This document shows, in pieces, positions 6,234 through 7,371 of a stretch of 7,371 nucleotides of DNA. The stretch comes from Roseobacter sp. (GTDB lineage: Bacteria; Pseudomonadota; Alphaproteobacteria; Rhodobacterales; Rhodobacteraceae), in the NCBI GenBank assembly GCA_024636425.1, contig JAGXHB010000259.1:1-7371 (forward strand), read 5' to 3'. Positions within the stretch are counted from its first letter, which is position 1, and each line of letters starts with the position of its first letter. The notes beneath the pieces were generated by a model. The model worked only from the letters and a program-made list of their open reading frames with translations, was not told where the DNA came from and searched no databases. The translations under genes were made by a program, and so were the position numbers.

Positions 6234-6932
6234 ATGCTGACGAAAAAACAACTCGACCTGCTGGCCTTTATCCACAAACGTGTCCAGCGCGACGGCGTCC
6301 CGCCCAGTTTTGACGAAATGAAGGAAGCGCTGGATCTGCGGTCGAAATCCGGCATCCACCGTCTGATCACAGCGCTTGAGGAACGCGGGTTTATCCGGCG
6401 TCTTGCGCACCGCGCGCGCGCGATCGAAGTGGTCAAACTGCCTGACAGCATGGGACCGTTGCCCGGTGCAGGTTTCGCCCCCCGTGTGATCGACGGCGAC
6501 AAGCCCGACATGCCGCCACCTGCGGCTGCGCAGACTGTCACCGGTTCGTCCTTCGACATACCCGTGATGGGCCGCATCGCCGCCGGTGTCCCGATCGAGG
6601 CGATCAGCACCATGACCCATTCCGTCGCGGTGCCGGGCAACATGATCAGCGGCAGCGGCGACCACTACGCGCTTGAAGTGCGCGGGGATTCGATGATCGA
6701 GGCCGGTATCAACGACGGTGATGTAGTGGTCATCCGCGAAACATCTGTTGCCGATGATGGCGACATCGTCGTGGCGTTGGTTGAAGATCACGAGGCCACG
6801 TTGAAGCGTTTCAAGCGCAAGGGCAGCTCAATCGCGCTTGAGGCGGCCAACCCCGCCTTCGAGACGCGGGTGTTCCCGGCTGACAGCGTCAAAGTGCAAG
6901 GGCGTCTGGTCGGATTGATCCGTACCTATTGA
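6234..6932 (+). CDS. lexA: LexA repressor (SOS regulator, S24 self-cleaving protease)
   Basis: LexA dimers repress DNA-damage genes until RecA filaments trigger self-cleavage. The 232-residue protein has an N-terminal winged helix domain (about 1-65), with LTKKQLDLLAFI and the recognition region around 25-45, including KSGIHRLITALEERGFIRR. A Pro/Gly/Ala-rich linker of about 70-105 is longer than in E. coli LexA (202 residues), as is common in alphaproteobacteria. The C-terminal S24 domain has the Ala117-Gly118 cleavage site in GRIAAGVP, nucleophile Ser153 in RGDSMIEAGI and the general base Lys191 in ATLKRFKR. Start choice: AGGGA at 6220-6224 lies 9 nt before the ATG, and the LexA box is upstream. 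Its stop is 2 bp from that of the converging comEC gene. Confidence 0.97.
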   Translation: MLTKKQLDLLAFIHKRVQRDGVPPSFDEMKEALDLRSKSGIHRLITALEERGFIRRLAHRARAIEVVKLPDSMGPLPGAGFAPRVIDGDKPDMPPPAAAQTVTGSSFDIPVMGRIAAGVPIEAISTMTHSVAVPGNMISGSGDHYALEVRGDSMIEAGINDGDVVVIRETSVADDGDIVVALVEDHEATLKRFKRKGSSIALEAANPAFETRVFPADSVKVQGRLVGLIRTY

Positions 6933-6934
6933 CG

Positions 6935-7371
6935 CTACCGCCACGGCCAGTTGGTCCATAGACGCGTGCCCGCCGTTTGGCGGGCCGTGTTCATTTCGAT
7001 AACACCCTCTTTCATGGACATGGACACGGTACCGGTTTGTTTCAGCCGGTCCGGGTCGAAAACATCACAATCGCCTGGTATCGGAGCTTCAAGCCAGGTT
7101 GATACCACGACGATCTGGTTTGGCCCGCATCCGGCGAACTCTGCCAGCGCGCGTTTTCCAGAGAGGTGGATGACCTCGCGTCCCGCGAACATCATGGGAT
7201 CGGACCAGCGGGCCGCTGCCGTTGCCTGATCCGCCCCATCGCCGTCATTTTCCAGCCAGTTGTCCGCGATAAAGCCTGCGCCCTTGGGCTTGCTCAGCGC
7301 GCGTCCCGCCGGGGTCATCACACCTACAATCGTGGCGCTATCCGCAATCAGCAGCGCAGGTCGTTCCGCAC
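6935..7371 (-). CDS. comEC: ComEC/Rec2 family competence protein, C-terminal part (5' end off the right edge)
   Basis: On the minus strand the frame is open from the right edge to a TAG at 6935-6937, giving about 145 residues and no start. Visible pieces are ERPALLIADSATIVGVMTP near the cut, GFIADNWLENDGD, and W(L)EAPIPGDCDVFDP followed by an end in RLWTNWPWR. These resemble the far C-terminus, in and after the metallo-beta-lactamase-like domain, of ComEC/Rec2 proteins from Rhodobacterales, which form the inner-membrane channel for DNA uptake. The membrane segments and most metal-ligand motifs would be beyond the window, so the assignment rests on a fragment and on the usual position beside lexA. 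A GTG/ATG pair near 7316-7321 is not a credible start because the family resemblance continues upstream of it. Confidence 0.75.
   Translation of the reverse strand, partial: AERPALLIADSATIVGVMTPAGRALSKPKGAGFIADNWLENDGDGADQATAAARWSDPMMFAGREVIHLSGKRALAEFAGCGPNQIVVVSTWLEAPIPGDCDVFDPDRLKQTGTVSMSMKEGVIEMNTARQTAGTRLWTNWPWR
6968..6985. terminator. Possible terminator hairpin for lexA inside the comEC 3' end
   Basis: GCCCGCC (6968-6974), a GTTT loop and GGCGGGC (6979-6985) form a perfect 7-bp, all-GC stem. It lies 36 bp after the lexA stop, where a terminator would be expected, since the two converging genes are only 2 bp apart. On the plus strand it is followed by CGTGTTCATTTCG, which is only weakly T-rich, so intrinsic termination is uncertain. 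On the minus strand the same bases encode TARQTAGT near the end of ComEC. Confidence 0.4.

Overview
The window looks like a chromosomal segment of an alphaproteobacterium, most likely Rhodobacterales (Roseobacter/Rhodobacter group). The reasons are a GC-rich sequence, the protein sequences, a LexA box of the alphaproteobacterial type (GTTC-N7-GTTC, read here as GAAC-N7-GAAC), and the order trp genes - moaC - moeA - lexA beside comEC. The genus cannot be fixed from the sequence alone. I see no mobile element, CRISPR array, tRNA or rRNA, and every gene is intact except the two cut by the window edges.

Layout: (1) 1-1290, minus strand, the N-terminal 430 codons of a YibQ-type divergent polysaccharide deacetylase: membrane anchor, long acidic Pro/Ala-rich spacer, then the deacetylase-like domain; its C-terminus lies off the left edge. 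(2) 1291-1456, a divergent promoter region with a 20-bp imperfect palindrome. (3) 1457-6168, plus strand, a tightly packed six-gene cluster trpG-trpD-ung-trpC-moaC-moeA in which each gene overlaps or directly abuts the next (4-bp ATGA overlaps, a 1-bp TGATG overlap and one 0-bp junction). (4) 6169-6233, a short A/C-rich intergenic region with a well-formed promoter overlapped by a LexA box. (5) 6234-6932, lexA. (6) 6935-7371, minus strand, the C-terminal end of a ComEC/Rec2-type competence protein converging on lexA with a 2-bp gap.

How the genes work together: TrpG (with a TrpE encoded elsewhere), TrpD and TrpC supply steps 1, 2 and 4 of tryptophan synthesis from chorismate. MoaC and MoeA act early and late in molybdenum cofactor synthesis. 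Ung removes uracil from DNA, and its gene sits between trpD and trpC, so it should be co-transcribed with biosynthetic genes. LexA represses the SOS response and, from the operator seen, its own gene.

The clearest points for a second look are ung inside the trp operon, the LexA-box/promoter overlap, a GC-rich hairpin in the 3' end of comEC that may terminate lexA transcription, and the altered metal-ligand motifs of the YibQ-like protein. I did not find a convincing wholly new system; this is mostly a housekeeping region.
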